From Lates calcarifer (taxonomy: Eukaryota; Chordata; Actinopteri; Centropomidae), in the NCBI RefSeq assembly GCF_001640805.2, contig NC_066856.1, positions 3,047,937 to 3,111,936 on the forward strand: a stretch of DNA of 64,000 nucleotides, given 5' to 3'. Position numbers and translations under genes: made by a program. Numbering within the stretch: the stretch's first letter is position 1; the number at the start of each line of letters is the position of its first letter. Below the pieces are notes generated by a model. It was not told where the DNA came from, did not search any database, and was given only the letters and a program-made list of their open reading frames with translations. Below are positions 36,538-49,600 of this stretch, piece by piece.

Positions 36538-39500
36538 GCAGTGAGATGGATGGAGTGTCATCTGCCACTTTCAACCCTCTGCTTTCCATTTGCAGGTGAT
36601 TTGAGGTTTGACTCTGTGATCTTTGAGCAGACACACAGGATGTATCAAGATATCCTGCCCTGTTCTTCAATTCGCAACATGGATTCTGTGTAGTGTCGGT
36701 GCCTCACACCATACTGCTACAGACGTTCTGTGGTAGAGAAAGAAATATAACAAAGGAGACAAAAAGCCACTGAACAAGAGAGAGATTTTACACACATGTG
36801 CACCAGTCTTACTACAGCAACCCCTGTGGTTTTACTCAAGCTTGGAGTGTGATATTGTCCCTGGTATATAATCATCTGATTTCTGGTTCTGTGGTCCTCA
36901 TTGCCAATAACTAGCTTTCTAGCTAACACAAGCCTGTCTGAGGGCAGCTGGCCCCCTCAATCATTTACAACTTGGAACTCCCAGCAGAACATCTCACATA
37001 ATATATTAAAAAAAAGATTTAAAGAGACAGAAGAGAGGATGAGGTGAGGGGTGTAGGAAGGGGGTGGAGAGTGGGGGGAAGAGATATGGTAATGTCATTA
37101 CTATTGGCAGTGCTGAGATGCAGGTAGGAGGGAATGAAGGGAACGAGGGAGGGATGGAGAGAGTGAGAGTCCCAAAGCATTATTCTCCCCAGGTGCAAAG
37201 TCTCCCCTCCTGTCTACACTCTCAATGATTCAACACTTTATTCCTTCTGACAACAATTCCACTCTGTCCATGCTGGGAAGACCTAAACAGGCTGTGTGAT
37301 GTGTGCCAATGGCACATTATGGGAAACACATCATCTCCATTAGGTGGTCAGAAATAATAACATAATGGGGAAAAATGATAAAAGACAAGCTGCCACTGTG
37401 CTCACCTTCAGGGGTCAATGTGTCAGGCTGAACCCTTTGACCCACAGAAAACCCAGTTTCAAACAACAACAGACAGAGTTGTAGAGGAGCCAAAAACTAA
37501 ACAAGGTCTCTGCAAAGCTGAAATTAAATACTATATTGTATGGGTGGACAAGCAAGGAGGAAAAATGGAAGCAGAAAGAGAGAGAGAGGAACTTAGCCAA
37601 AAAACAACCACAGTGGTGGTAAAATCACTGCGTGTAGACACTATAAAAAGTGGAGAGAGAAATAAATACAGGGCCAAATGTATGGACACATGTATAGATC
37701 CATGTAATGTCAGAAACCATGTCCAACACAGTGAGAGACAAAATGAGAGAGGGGGAAAGAAAAAAAAGAAAGGAAACAAGATTGCGCCAATTCTTCACCA
37801 CTAAAGGGTGGACTGACTTGTTTCTTGCCTGGCTGGTCTGGATTCATTTGATTTGTTTTGGCCAGACTATTCTGGACCCTCTCGTGCGGCGGCTGTGTGT
37901 AGCGGACCTGGCAGTGTCTTGTAGTGGACCACTACGTTCTGTTGTGGCTAGTGCTGGACCAGCCCAGAGGTCTTGAAGACCAGCATGATGTTGAGCAGGA
38001 TGGCCGAAAGAGTCTTCAGAGAAATTGGAGAGGTTAGGGCCTCTGAAGCTTCCCGTACAAAGGAAGTAACCACTTTAACTGCCAAACAGCACTTCCCCTC
38101 TCACGCCCACACCTCCACAGTGGTTAAAGAAAATAACAGTGTTTTTCACAGCTCCCTTTTATGTCAAACACAAAAAAATCCCAGACAATGAAATACATTA
38201 AACATGATACGCATCAAATTGCCAGTCACAAAGGTCAACAACCTCAGGGCAGTGCAAGATTGCAGGGACTAATCTAACGACACAGAGTTTTCATGGCTGT
38301 AAAATATGACCCTCACCATGACATTGTAACTACAGCACTGTTTACTTACACACCACATTAGAGGCATACAGACTGCTGGGAGACAAATTTATCAGTCTGT
38401 CCATAACTTTACATGTTGGACAGTACAGCCCGGATGCTGAGGGGCCTCACTTTTATCTTGTAACCAAACTACATACAGAAAGACAAACTGTCTGTCTGTC
38501 TGGTGCAAATGAACATGTTCGAATGCAGGAAATGAATGCTTGGTTTTCCTCCTCCCTGCACTCTCTCCCAGGTGCTGAATGAGTTATTGACCTCACTCAT
38601 ATATCTTTCGGGAACATATAGAGAGCACAATGTTCATGAGGCTTGCCAGACCGCTGGGGGAAGAGAGTTGTGACAACATGTGGGAGCTTTCTTCGCAGTT
38701 GAGTACTGAAGCACTGCTTTGTGAGCGTGATAGAGGATCATCTGTGAAGAAAAAAGGTGGCAGACAGGGGTGGCATCAAGAGAAGCAGCTGCAGACTGTA
38801 TAGCCTAATCCACTCAAGGTTTCATTTATGTCCTTATTCTGCATTTGAGACAGGAGGACAGGCTGCCCAAAGCATAACAGAACTAGACAAAGACAGAGAG
38901 GAAAGAGAAAAAGCAACACATCTGAGATATACATTGACATAAATAACATCTGATCAAAGCATGTGTTCAGACAGAAGACAAATGATGACACTAAGCACAA
39001 AGATGAGAGGGAACACCATGAAAAGGCCAGGGAGTCATGGCTCTCTGTAACAGCAAGAAATAACAATTACAGTGATGATGAGTCCTGCACTTATGCAAAC
39101 ACGCTTTCGTCTGAGGGGAGAAACTCTAGACAGACAGTGAGTGGGAAGACAGATTTAACCTGCGTCAGGTGCCAAACAAAAGGAGAAGTGTTTAGAGCCC
39201 CTTGTTCACAGCCAACACTGGACATGACAGAATATGTCATCAGTCTACTGCCCCCATGCAGCTTCTGTTCTGTCCTGGAGGCTACCTGTGCCTGACCACT
39301 TTTAAAACTTTCCTTCCACTGAAGTAACAGGCAAGAGCATGAAATAGCAGGGACAGCATTGGTTGTCTGGATTAAGTGACCATTTGGCTTGTGTGGCATC
39401 AACTGCTAGACATAAAATTATATAGTATTACAAGATGTATTAGCTGAGCAGATGCTATGATCTTTAAACATAATTTACAATGAGTCCAGCAGCAATCTGC

Positions 39501-42342
39501 TTGGGTTATAACAGTGGGAGACCGTGGAAGAGCGTGGAGAGAGGTAATATATAAGACTGGCCCAGGAACGCAACAGCAGGAATCTGTGCTCCATTCAAGC
39601 CCACAAGCCTCCCATTACCAGCTCCAAAGACCAAACCACTTCTCCACATTAAAAAAGGTCAGGGGATGTAGCCCTCCAATATCATCTTCAATGATATTTC
39701 AATGTCACGGTCTCTGAATAACTCCATCATTTGAGAGAGAAAAAAGAGAGTAGATTTTGCAAGATGTTAGTTAGGGCTCCACAGCATGGAAAAATGACTT
39801 CAAGTACCGTATGCCGGTCCAGGTGCAATCAACCGTCACTCCAATCATATATCGGCCGTTTCACTACCGCAGGCTGAACTCTGAATGTATGTCTTTTCAG
39901 GGCCTACAAAGAATCCGTGGCCCTTGCTGAGATCATGTGTCACTCAGGGAAGTAAAAAGAATCCAGGTTGCAGGACCTTATCACAGTTGAATTTCAGAGC
40001 CAGGACAAGCCAAGCCTTTCAAAAAGGATTTACTTTATTTCGTCATATTTTCAACATGCCATTGAATATAACGTAGTAAGTGCCTCATGTGTCCTCTGCT
40101 CCATGTTTCGTCACACCTTCATACTTCAAAGGGCTGTCAACACATTGAAAACAGAGCTCAGGACAAAAGGACAAGTCTAATCAACATAATTGAATGCATA
40201 TATCCTGCAGAGTCCATCCACCACCTGAGGAGCCAGTAGCATTTTCAGCTACAACAGTTTTAGCAATCACACTGCAGACAAGTGAGGTTTGAGTGGAAGC
40301 ACCTGCAACGAGGTTAGAATGAAGTAACATAAAGGGAACTTGGTATCTAGTCCAAGTCTGAGTAGTTAAACTGCCCTCCTACCCCACTTCCCGAAAACTC
40401 ACAAATGATATATAATGTAAGGAAAGAAAAAGGAGGAGAGAAACTAACATGAACATGAAAAGATGAAAGGTTATGAATATCTGGGCAGACAAAAAGATGA
40501 TGACAGAGACAGTATCATGGATAAAGACAGATATATGAGATGTGGAGGATGGAGAATAGAACATAGTGCCAGTCTAGTGTTCATCCAGAACTTCTCTTTC
40601 CCCAGATGGAGATGAAAGTCTGCTGTTTGGTCCAGTCAGAGTCGGCTAAGCTTAGATTCTCTCTAACATGGTAGACAAAACACAGCAGCCACAACAAGCC
40701 AGCCAGATCCAAATGACCTGCCACCTCCGCTTACTGTGGCAATGGAACAGCAGCAGACTTTCTGGAACAGGCCTGCATGTTCTGTCCAAAGTTGTGGCCA
40801 GCTACTTACTTCTAGCAAGTCTTCCAGGGATATCAGAGGCAGACGTGCCAATCCCACCAAAAAGGCTTCATTTTAATCATACATTAATAGCAGCACTTAT
40901 GAAAATTTGTGCTTTAAATTTACACTCTAAATCTTTCTCTGTCTCTGTCTCAAAGTTGCAGAATATTACTCAATATCCCATTGCCTGGTTGTCAAACAGA
41001 GCACATGGTCTGTAAAGCTGTTTTCAAGTTATTCCTAATGCAAGTGAACATGTCCTGCCCGCCAATGACCGATTTAGTACCCTGTGTGCTTTGGAAGGAA
41101 ACGGCGAAGGATGTCATCCTACCTCAACAAAAAGAGAAAGAATTCTTCGTATTCAAACAAATAAAAGTCATCATTCCACTCTTAGTCACACTCACTCGAT
41201 TTCTTTCTTTTACATCTGCTTCCTTTGACAGTGTTTTTATTTTTTTGGTAAAATGATGTGGAAATTTTAGTTCTGATGTAACTGGAAACAGGGAGCTCTT
41301 CCAGTGGCAACAAATCCTTGTGTTTCGGTACTGTATCACCACGGCACAGAGCCGGCTACTGGCCAGGGACCACGACAAATGGCTGGAAGCTCCCAGAGGA
41401 ACCGCCACCCCCCCAACCCCGGCACAGACAAAAGTCCTCCCCGAACCCTCCCCAATGTCTCCCACAAGCTGAAATCGGCCAAGGCCAGATGCTCAGGATT
41501 CTTGACATCAGGGTGGAAAAATTTATTGTTAACCTTGACAGAGAGAAAAACAATATGGCCATATTCTTATCATATCACTCATATTATTCAGAGATTTGTG
41601 TTTCTCTGTATGCATTTGTCCAACACAACATGTGTGGGAGCAATAATGCAATGAAGTCACAGAGTGCTTCACCATAGCAGTATCTGCATCTCATTACCCA
41701 GCATCATTATATAGCCATCACCTTCTGCAACAGGGGGTGTTCAACAGTGGAGAGAATAAGATGGCTGGAATCACTCATCTATCGCTCCCCCACAAACATG
41801 CACAGATGCAGCCAGTAAGTTATTAGCGTATCTGGTAAAAGAGTTGTCCCATCGGAAGATTTCCATGTGTAGTCTTTCATGCGAGTGTCGCCCACCTCCT
41901 CCACAGCTGTGCATGGCTGAACCACCCTTATCTTTAAATGCTGTGCGGGGACTGTAAACCTTGATAGAACATGCAGGTATGGCTTGGAATAACACAGTTA
42001 ACTTTAACAAGGTTAATAAAAGGGCATCAGGGTCTTTAGACGGGCCTGTTTGAGAGTGTGTGTGTGTGCGCAAGGTTTTGAGTTGGTCACGGGTGTAAGG
42101 TTTAAGGGGCACCACGTAGTGACGGTAATGGCACATGGGGGATGGTGTGTCAACAAACTGTTAGCGGTATGTAACACTGGACTGATTGCTGTAGCGAATC
42201 ACTACCACCTGATTTATCATACCAATGAATGTCTTTTTCATTGAGTCAATCAGATGGAACATGACCATAAATGACATCTAATTTAAGCTAAATCCTTGTT
42301 TATACCCAGTTCCATTGATAAAATACCCTTCAAGTACGTTCA

Positions 42343-42377
42343 TAGAGTTAAGCTCCAGCGTAGAGTTAAGCTCCAGC
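42343..42377. repeat. Tandem 18-nt duplication
   Basis: TAGAGTTAAGCTCCAGC occurs at 42343-42359 and again at 42361-42377. Confidence 0.95.
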
Positions 42378-43080
42378 CCCCCATCCCACCACCCTCATTG
42401 ATGGGCAGCTATAGTTATGATGGATGGAATGAATGATAACAATACATGACACAACCTAAACAAACATCACAAAATTGTGACCAAAATATGCACTGAGCTG
42501 GACAGTTGGAAAATAAAATTGCAACCTAAACAGAAGAATCACTTGTACTTATAGGCTGTTGTGTATACGCAGATACTGATGAAGCTGCAATAAGCTAAAA
42601 TAGGCTAAATCAGCCAAGCTCTACTGGAAATATCATTGTCTGGAAATATCAACACACAAAACTAGAGCTAGCAAGATATCACCCACTACTATCTCAGAGA
42701 GATTTAAGTCTAGTCCTTCATCTTAATCTCCTCGGCTCTAAATCGTCACAGTCACCCTATTCTACCTCTCCCCCACAACTGAGCCACTCTACCAAAAGAC
42801 TGCAATCCCGTAACTCCAGAAGAAGGGATGAAATGGGGCTACAAGGAGCAAACACCCACTCTCACTCCAGGAGGCTTACTGACCTTTCAGTGGCATAAAC
42901 CAGATGCTGTACGTCTGAGGGTCTCTGATGAGAGAGCAGAGACGTTAGGAGCAATTTAGAGAGCTCCTCATCCGCAGACAGTGAGCTGCCATTACTGTAC
43001 AGCCCTCATCAAATGATGGTGCAGCTTATCATTGAATTAACTCCAAGTCAAACACAACACTGCATACAGAGAAGATTTTG

Positions 43081-43116
43081 GACACATATGGTAGTTTTTT
43101 AGACACATATGGTAGT
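43081..43116. repeat. Pair of 15-nt direct repeats
   Basis: GACACATATGGTAGT occurs at 43081-43095 and at 43102-43116, period 21. Confidence 0.95.
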
Positions 43117-44501
43117 GTATGCAGTAGCAGTAATACTCAACAACTCAACTCAACAAATAATACGCAACAATGATAAACTTTGTCAGTACTGTCAAAAAAA
43201 ATCTTAATTCTGAAATCAAATTTCAAAGTTTTATTGTGTCTCCGTAAATGTTTATGATTGTTTTTTTAGCATAAAGGCATCATTTGTCATTGCGACATTT
43301 TGATTTATTGGACATTCTGTGATGCTGTAGTGGTTGGTAGAGGCTTTTGTCAGCCACAATATAAAACACAGACACCCACACAGTGTAAAAAAGTCTTGAA
43401 ACTTAACCTTGCAGCTAATGGAGTTCAGAAGGCAGATAGATGTTGTGTAGCAGACAGAGGAGTGGGCTGGGTTTGTCCATGTGAGGATCCCTGAGTGGGA
43501 GCTGAAATAAACGGAGATGAGCTGAGCCAAACTGAGCGGAGGCGTAACAGTTATCTGTCCCCGACTGAGCCCACAACAAAACTCCATCAGGGCTGAACAG
43601 GAGGAGAAATGACTAAACAGCAGCTGTCTGGAGGAGAGACGAGACCTGGAGAGCAGCTGCATAGCTTTGTTGGTGGAAGGGGTGGGGGTGAGGGGGTTAT
43701 ACAGAGTGTTGAGGTTAATCAGAGCAGAGGTTTGACTTATTGCCTGAACGTCCCCATGGAGACCCCTCCCCATTATCAACCCTGTGAAGTGTTTGCACAA
43801 TTAAAAGCTAATTTTCTGTCTCTTCTTGGCTGCCTTGTTAGAATGTGAATTAATGTGTGTTTGTGTATTGGATCCCAGAACAGCAGCCAAAAAATGTCAC
43901 ATCACAACTTCTTAAAGCATGGGCAGGGTTTTCTAGATGCTGAGGGATGGAGAGTAGAAGTTGGATACACTTCGACAAAATGTTTCAAACACCAAGAGCA
44001 GGGCCAGCATCATCAACTAAAACCCTGTTATTAATCTGCTTCCAGAGCAATTATAAAAAAAACCTAAAAGTCACACAGGGAAATGAGTCCACAGTAACCT
44101 AATCACCACGACAGCCTCTCCAGCACTCCCCACGGTCATATTTTAAGGCCAGTTTTCCAACATTTTATTGTTTTTCAAGTTTATTTTCTCACTATTTGGT
44201 TTCATTTATTAGACTCTAATTCATACAGAGGCCTGTTGTTTATTTGGGCTGAGATGAGAGAGAGAAAAGAGACAGACAGGAGAGAGATGGTATGATCTTA
44301 CATGTGCCCTCCATTTGTCTGCCCATGTGTTTGCTCTCCAAACACTCCAATAATGAGCATTTTAATAAGATCTACTCACACACACATGTATTCTCCTGCC
44401 CAAATCTGGTGATGAAACACGAGATCTGCTACTAAAGAATAGTTATATTAATGATAATATTTTTCCCATTATGTTAAAAGCTTAAGCACAGTACTTCATC
44501 T

Positions 44502-44524
44502 TGTGTGTGTGTGTGTGTGTGTGT
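44502..44524. repeat. TG microsatellite
   Basis: About 11 TG units in intron 1. Confidence 0.95.
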
Positions 44525-44743
44525 CTACTGAGGTCTGGTGTTGAGGGGTCTGCAGATGGCAAAACGGCTAAAGAAAAGAAGCTAAGGTTCAGGCAAGAAG
44601 CTGTAATGTCTCTGTAATTATTGGCAGCCATCACATGTGGAGGAGGTATTGTTTGTCTCTGTGGATTTATGCTTGTCTGTTGAGGTGTTGCTACCTACAT
44701 GCCAGAGCTACAGAACTACGTCGAGGGTCCTGCTGAAGCTCAC

Positions 44744-44778
44744 CTGCAATTCCTTGTAAATATCATCAAGTTCAAATC
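44744..44778 (-). other. Candidate 35-nt cassette exon in mpp7 intron 1
   Basis: On the minus strand a long T tract is followed by ATGGCAAAG, then 35 nt ending in CAG|GTGAGC. Entered after exon 1 it reads open (FELDDIYKELQ), but it leaves phase 0 whereas exon 2 needs phase 1. Inclusion would therefore break the mpp7 frame. It could be a poison exon, an exon of an alternative transcript, or chance. Confidence 0.2.
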
Positions 44779-46567
44779 CTTTGCCATAAAAAAAAAAGAA
44801 CGTAAACACCATTTCTTCCAGTTATCTAATGAGCTCAGAATAATACACAAGACTGGAACGATGGTTTAAAAATGAACACACTAACTCTTACAGTACAGTA
44901 TACAACAAATCAACAGATGCACAAATGTCTCGAGACTACTTCAATAAACGCTTACGTTTAATATTCTTTTATAAATATTTTTCTCACTCAGCCTCATTCT
45001 TACAACTGACTGTGCCAGATATGTTTTCCAGACAAAGCTTATACTTTTACGACAGGCACAAACTGACATGTAAGTGACATGTAATATGTCTGAGATTTAC
45101 AGTTTACAAGCACGATTACAGTATATCCTCAGATAATTTTCTTGCTGCAGTGCAGGACTGTATAGCAAAAAAAAGTTTTAAAAATTGAAGGCCTGGTTGA
45201 GAGAAAGATTTGAAAGATTTTGTTTTCAATAAATAATTCCATACTTGAATTTTTTTTTTTTTTTCATTGAATTAGTAGCACATATGTTCAGTGATATTAA
45301 CTTTAGTCTCAGGAGAATATGGGATCACAAGTCACAAATTGTTTTTTTTTTTTCTTTAGTGTATAATTGAGATGGTTTTGGACTAAGATGGTCCTTTACT
45401 GTGCCACCCTGTTATTTCCAACACAGATAATTAGGTAAACATAATGTTTAATCAACCTGATCTGACAGAGAACAGATGTAGCTGAAAGGGTGGTGTTTTA
45501 TGGGACGCTACAAATGCGACAGATTTTCCATCATCCAGAACTTCACCTCTTAAATCAACAGCCTTATTATGATACCAAGCATAATACTACCAGGATACTG
45601 TGTAAACTTTGGTACAATGCCGGGTAGTCCCAATGCCAGGCCAGCCACAGGTATTTGTGAGTTCACCAAGCCTGGAGATCAGTGACCTAACGTTCATCCA
45701 TAATGTTCATCATGTTTCACCTGCACACACAACTTCACAGGACCATCAAGGGAGAAGCAGAGGAGATGGGCCGGAGGAGTCTTTACGTGTTTTATTTGGA
45801 AACCTGAGCCCTTGCCGGTAATTGCCCAAAATGACTCTAATCGTAATTGACGGTCTGGCTTTCTACTTTGTCTGCGCAAATTTCCAGGACGACGGGGGCT
45901 ACAGTAACTCTGTTAAAAGTCTGGACGCAGTAACGCACACACTCTTTATCCATCAGAGCAGGACTTTATGTCTGTCCTCCTTTTGTCCTTTTGTGCTGAG
46001 TTGAGTCCTTAGAATGTGTGTGTATGATGATGTAGCCAGCCATTAAGTCAGACTGAGAGGAGGATAGTGTTCCTGAGGGGAGAGGTGGTGATTTCTGGCA
46101 GCTGTCTCAGCGTTGACAAGCCTGATGTGTTCCTCAGCCTGACATCACACGCTCATCCACACACTCCTCTTAGCAGGGGAGAGAAAAAGACAGAGACACT
46201 ACACATACCTTGACATTTTTTAACTATGTGTTAAACTGTAAATTTACAACAGTGTGTTTTTCGTTTTGCAGGGCACAAAATGAACGAGTAATTCATTCTA
46301 ACTTGACTCCAATTTAGGTACCACTTAAAATGGTAGACACACCAATGTGTTATACTGACATCTAACTATAGAGACATTTGTTTTAAGGCTGGGATTACAC
46401 TTGGTGCTTGTATTCATTTTCTTCTGTTTGTGCACTGGGGCGTAAAAATGTGAACTACAGTGGCAAAATACTCCTGTAATTTTTGCTGGGGATGCTTTTT
46501 AATGGCTTTGTGTTATGTGCAGAAAACCTTGCAATACAGATTGTGTTCCTGGCTGAGGAGCACTTAC

Positions 46568-46604
46568 CTGGCTCGTGGCCGGCTCCGGTGGCCAGGGCAG
46601 GCAT
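46568..46604 (-). CDS. mpp7: mpp7 coding exon 1 (start codon, N-terminal leader)
   Basis: The minus strand reads ATG CCT GCC CTG GCC ACC and so on, giving MPALATGAGHEP plus the first base of a Gly codon, followed by a consensus donor (CAG|GTAAGTG). The MPAL-TG-G leader is the characteristic start of vertebrate MPP7. The split Gly codon (phase 1) joins exactly to exon 2, which begins GC|CTG TAT, giving G-LYELL. The start context has G at -3 (GCC ATG C). I found no other in-frame start upstream that continues into exon 2. MPP7 is a membrane-associated scaffold; in the family it links DLG1 and LIN7 at epithelial junctions and supports polarity. The exon is too short to have been found by ORF length; I located it from the motif, the splice phase and the donor. 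Sequence conservation alone does not decide between the teleost a and b paralogues. Confidence 0.9.
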
Positions 46605-46638
46605 GGCTCCTGCCGGCTGCTTCCTGGTTCCCCTCAGG
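46605..46638 (-). other. mpp7: mpp7 5'-UTR part of the start-codon exon
   Basis: Directly upstream of the ATG on the minus strand is a 34-nt stretch beginning CCTGAGGGGAACC. It is preceded by a good acceptor (CATTTTCCACAG, with AG at 46640-46639). This suggests that the start-codon exon is internal and that one or more noncoding 5' exons lie further right. The alternative is that transcription starts near here and the exon is longer. The acceptor is seen in the sequence; its use is inferred. Confidence 0.55.
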
Positions 46639-49600
46639 CTGTGGAAAATGCCAGCAGGGCGTCAGAGTAGTGGACTTCTCGGCAGCTTTCCCCAGGGACC
46701 AGCTGAATCTGAGGACAGGCTTTATGCCATGGAGCCCTGCAAGAGAACAAGATTTTAGAGGCTACTTGTCAAATGGCAGAGTGGCCACATGCACGTGTGT
46801 GTCAATCAGCTACTATGCTGTGTGTGTATGTTTGCGTGTGTGTTATGGGATATCGTAGCTACCCGTAGCCATGGATATGAATATCTACCATACTAGCAAA
46901 AATATGCATTTGAGTGTGGGTGAGCCAACGATTGAAAGTGAATGACTCACTAAATGAGTGTGTGTGTTCACAGTAAATTCACAGTTGACTCTGGGTGTTT
47001 ACAACCCAACACTTTTTACCTAAGCTGCTGAACATCCTGCTTTGTACATAAGCCAAAATACACATACACTCAGGAGACACACATGCAATGCGCACACACA
47101 GCTATCCCACACTTTATTCAGCATCCAGCGGAAACAAGGGAAACGTTATCCACTGAGGGGAAAGTAAGCAACCGAATGCAACAGACCTGTGAAAAATCAA
47201 ACAGGCGTGGAAAAGCATCGCTTCGTAAATAATGGCGCTCAACTGGAAAGCCAGGGTAGAGCAGGAACAGGAAGAAAGGGGATGTAGAACACAAATAAAA
47301 AGTTTGTGGCTCATTGAAATTTCCCCCAGCAGTGGATGAACATGTGCAGATGCACGGTAGCATTCAATAAACTCAACACGGGAAAACGGCCAATATGGAT
47401 TAATTTGTACAGACCAGCCTTACAAGTGCAGAGTAGAGCTGCAGACTTAAGACTTGGACTACAGTAAGACTTAAGTCACAAAAATGAGTACTTGAGAATT
47501 CCAACACCACTGGACCACTTTAGATTTAGCACTCTGACTTCTCCTGAAACTTTCAAGTGTTATATTTGCTAAGACCCCGAAACAAGGAAAAATACGCAAG
47601 ACACAGTCAGAGAGACTTTGCATAATCACCTGGCTTTAATATTTAAAATTTAAACTTATTATGCAGTGAAGAACCTTTAACCGCCCCACCTCTTCCATTG
47701 TATACTACATTTATCACAGCCTCTTCACTTGAAACCTCGACAGGTCCCTGAGTCCATCTATGACTTAAAAAAAGAGAGAATGGAAAACAATTAGGTTTGA
47801 GCCTTTCAGACCTTTTAGCATCCAGCTTAATGATCCATTATATCTCAGCTCCCATGGAGTCAAACTCAGTTGCCTAAACTGTGGAGCTTTGGGGTCCTGT
47901 TAGCAGTTCAATTCACTGGAAGAAAGTGCTCAAAATAAACACCAGCAGTGAGATAAGCTACATCCTGTGTCTCCCATGTTGATAACTGTTGTAAAAAGCT
48001 GGCTCAGGCTGGACACTGAGTCACAGTGCATTATGGTTATTCTGACGCAGGACCACTTGGCCGGAGACAGGGAGAGCCAAGACACCTGCACTCTTCCAGC
48101 TCATTGGGACCCCCTTCAATGGTTAGGTGGCGTCAGCCACACACAATGCAAATGCTGTGACTTCACATCCTTCTCTGTGAGGAAATAGTGGATCAGAAAT
48201 TCATTACAAATGACAGCCCCCGCATGACAGCTGCACAGTGGTGATTATATGCTGGCGTTTTGCCCTGCATGTGTGTACAAACATACACACACACAGGTTG
48301 AGGCTCAAATCAGCCAAGACAGCAACCCACATAGCAAAATGCTACCCCGCCTGTCTGACATACTGTGATGTGAACTCACCTCAGGGCCTACCAGACCCTA
48401 GGTGGAGCCTTGTGGAAAAAACATCTTAACAATACAGTCCAGAAGATGCCTGAGTGAGCAGGTAAGCAAGCCACTGAGAGCATATCAGAAAAAGAATATT
48501 TTTCTTCTGGATTGAGATGTACAAAATATGGTGCATTCATCAAACAGCACTTAAGAAAGGATTGATTTTCCAATGAGAGGCGATCAGGGAGACGAATTCC
48601 AAATCCTGCTACTATGTCACGCCAGCACCAATTTGTAGTCCAGATTTGTCAGTCGTTTGACTGAGCTTTGCATGAGCATAAAGTACAAACGAAAAACCTG
48701 GTGAAATCTGAGTTCGGTGCTGTTCAACCCCTTGTATATTTCAATAAAATAGGTTAAGAGGACCAGCAGAGAAGGGCAGCGGCGCCTCAAGCCATGACCA
48801 CAAAATCTCTCCAGCAGGCCGGTTTGAACAGGGGACCAAACGTAACAGCCACTGAGATCATGCCAAGAGAACTGACCCATGCTAAATCAGTTCAGTGTTT
48901 CACAGAGAGATTTACAGCACGGTTTTGTCATAAGACTTTGTGATTGGAATGACAGACTTAAGGACAGACAAGGGAAGCAGGAATGAGGGGGGGCATGAAT
49001 ACTCTTAAGGTATGCCGCACTGTAATAGTCTTTTGCCTTTTGTTGCGTTCAAAGGGGAATGACCACATATTCCCCAATCTGTGATAGGATCCATCTTTCC
49101 ATTTAGGGGAGCTTTCCGAGGGCCAGGAAGCATGTTGCAGAGCCGGGAACACCTGGGACATTTTACATGGCCCAAAAGGATCATAACAGACAGACTTAAA
49201 GCAAAGCTGCCCACTGTCAGAATGCTCTAACTGTGTCTGTTCAGATCACACAATATCAGATGGTCATGGAGGGAGTAAAGGGACACTTTGCCATGTGGAC
49301 AAGAGATGCGATACGCTTAATTGGAAAGAGGTGTTCCTCCTTCTACCCCTGTGCAGGTTGACTTGTTCATATAGTTCTGCCACCATCTAGTGGGAACTCT
49401 CACTACTGCAGAGAGTATTCAACCTGAAACCCCAGCTGGGACACAACCTGAGGCACCTCTCCCCAACAAAGACCTGTATGTATGCATGTCAGGAGACGCT
49501 GTCTGTGTCTGCTTATTCTTGTTCACTGCGTGAAACCTGAGGTCGAATCAGTATTTAAAGAGAAAATAGCTCAGGGTGATGGATTGAAAGGTGGAAGGAT

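Larger units (their letters stand above)
34671..46567 (-). other. mpp7: mpp7 intron 1 (about 11.9 kb)
   Basis: This phase-1 intron lies between the start-codon exon and exon 2, with donor GTAAGTG and acceptor CTTCTCCAG. It holds a (CTG)10 array, a GT array, two short direct repeats, poly-T runs near 45248 and 45342, and a splice-flanked candidate exon at 44744-44778. Long frames such as minus 43252-43800 match nothing I recognise. I see no second gene. Confidence 0.85.

Noticed and set aside
36439..36693. 84-aa plus-strand frame with a poly-Cys run
   Set aside because: It is produced by the (CTG)10 repeat; no conserved flanking sequence.
37406..37427. 22-nt segment flanked by CAG and GTGAGC on the gene strand
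   Set aside because: The acceptor lacks a good pyrimidine tract and inclusion between exons 1 and 2 would break the frame.
43252..43800. Longest open frame in the window, 182 aa, minus strand
   Set aside because: No domain or motif is recognisable, composition looks like translated noncoding DNA, there is no splice context, and it lies within mpp7 intron 1. A chance frame is the best explanation.
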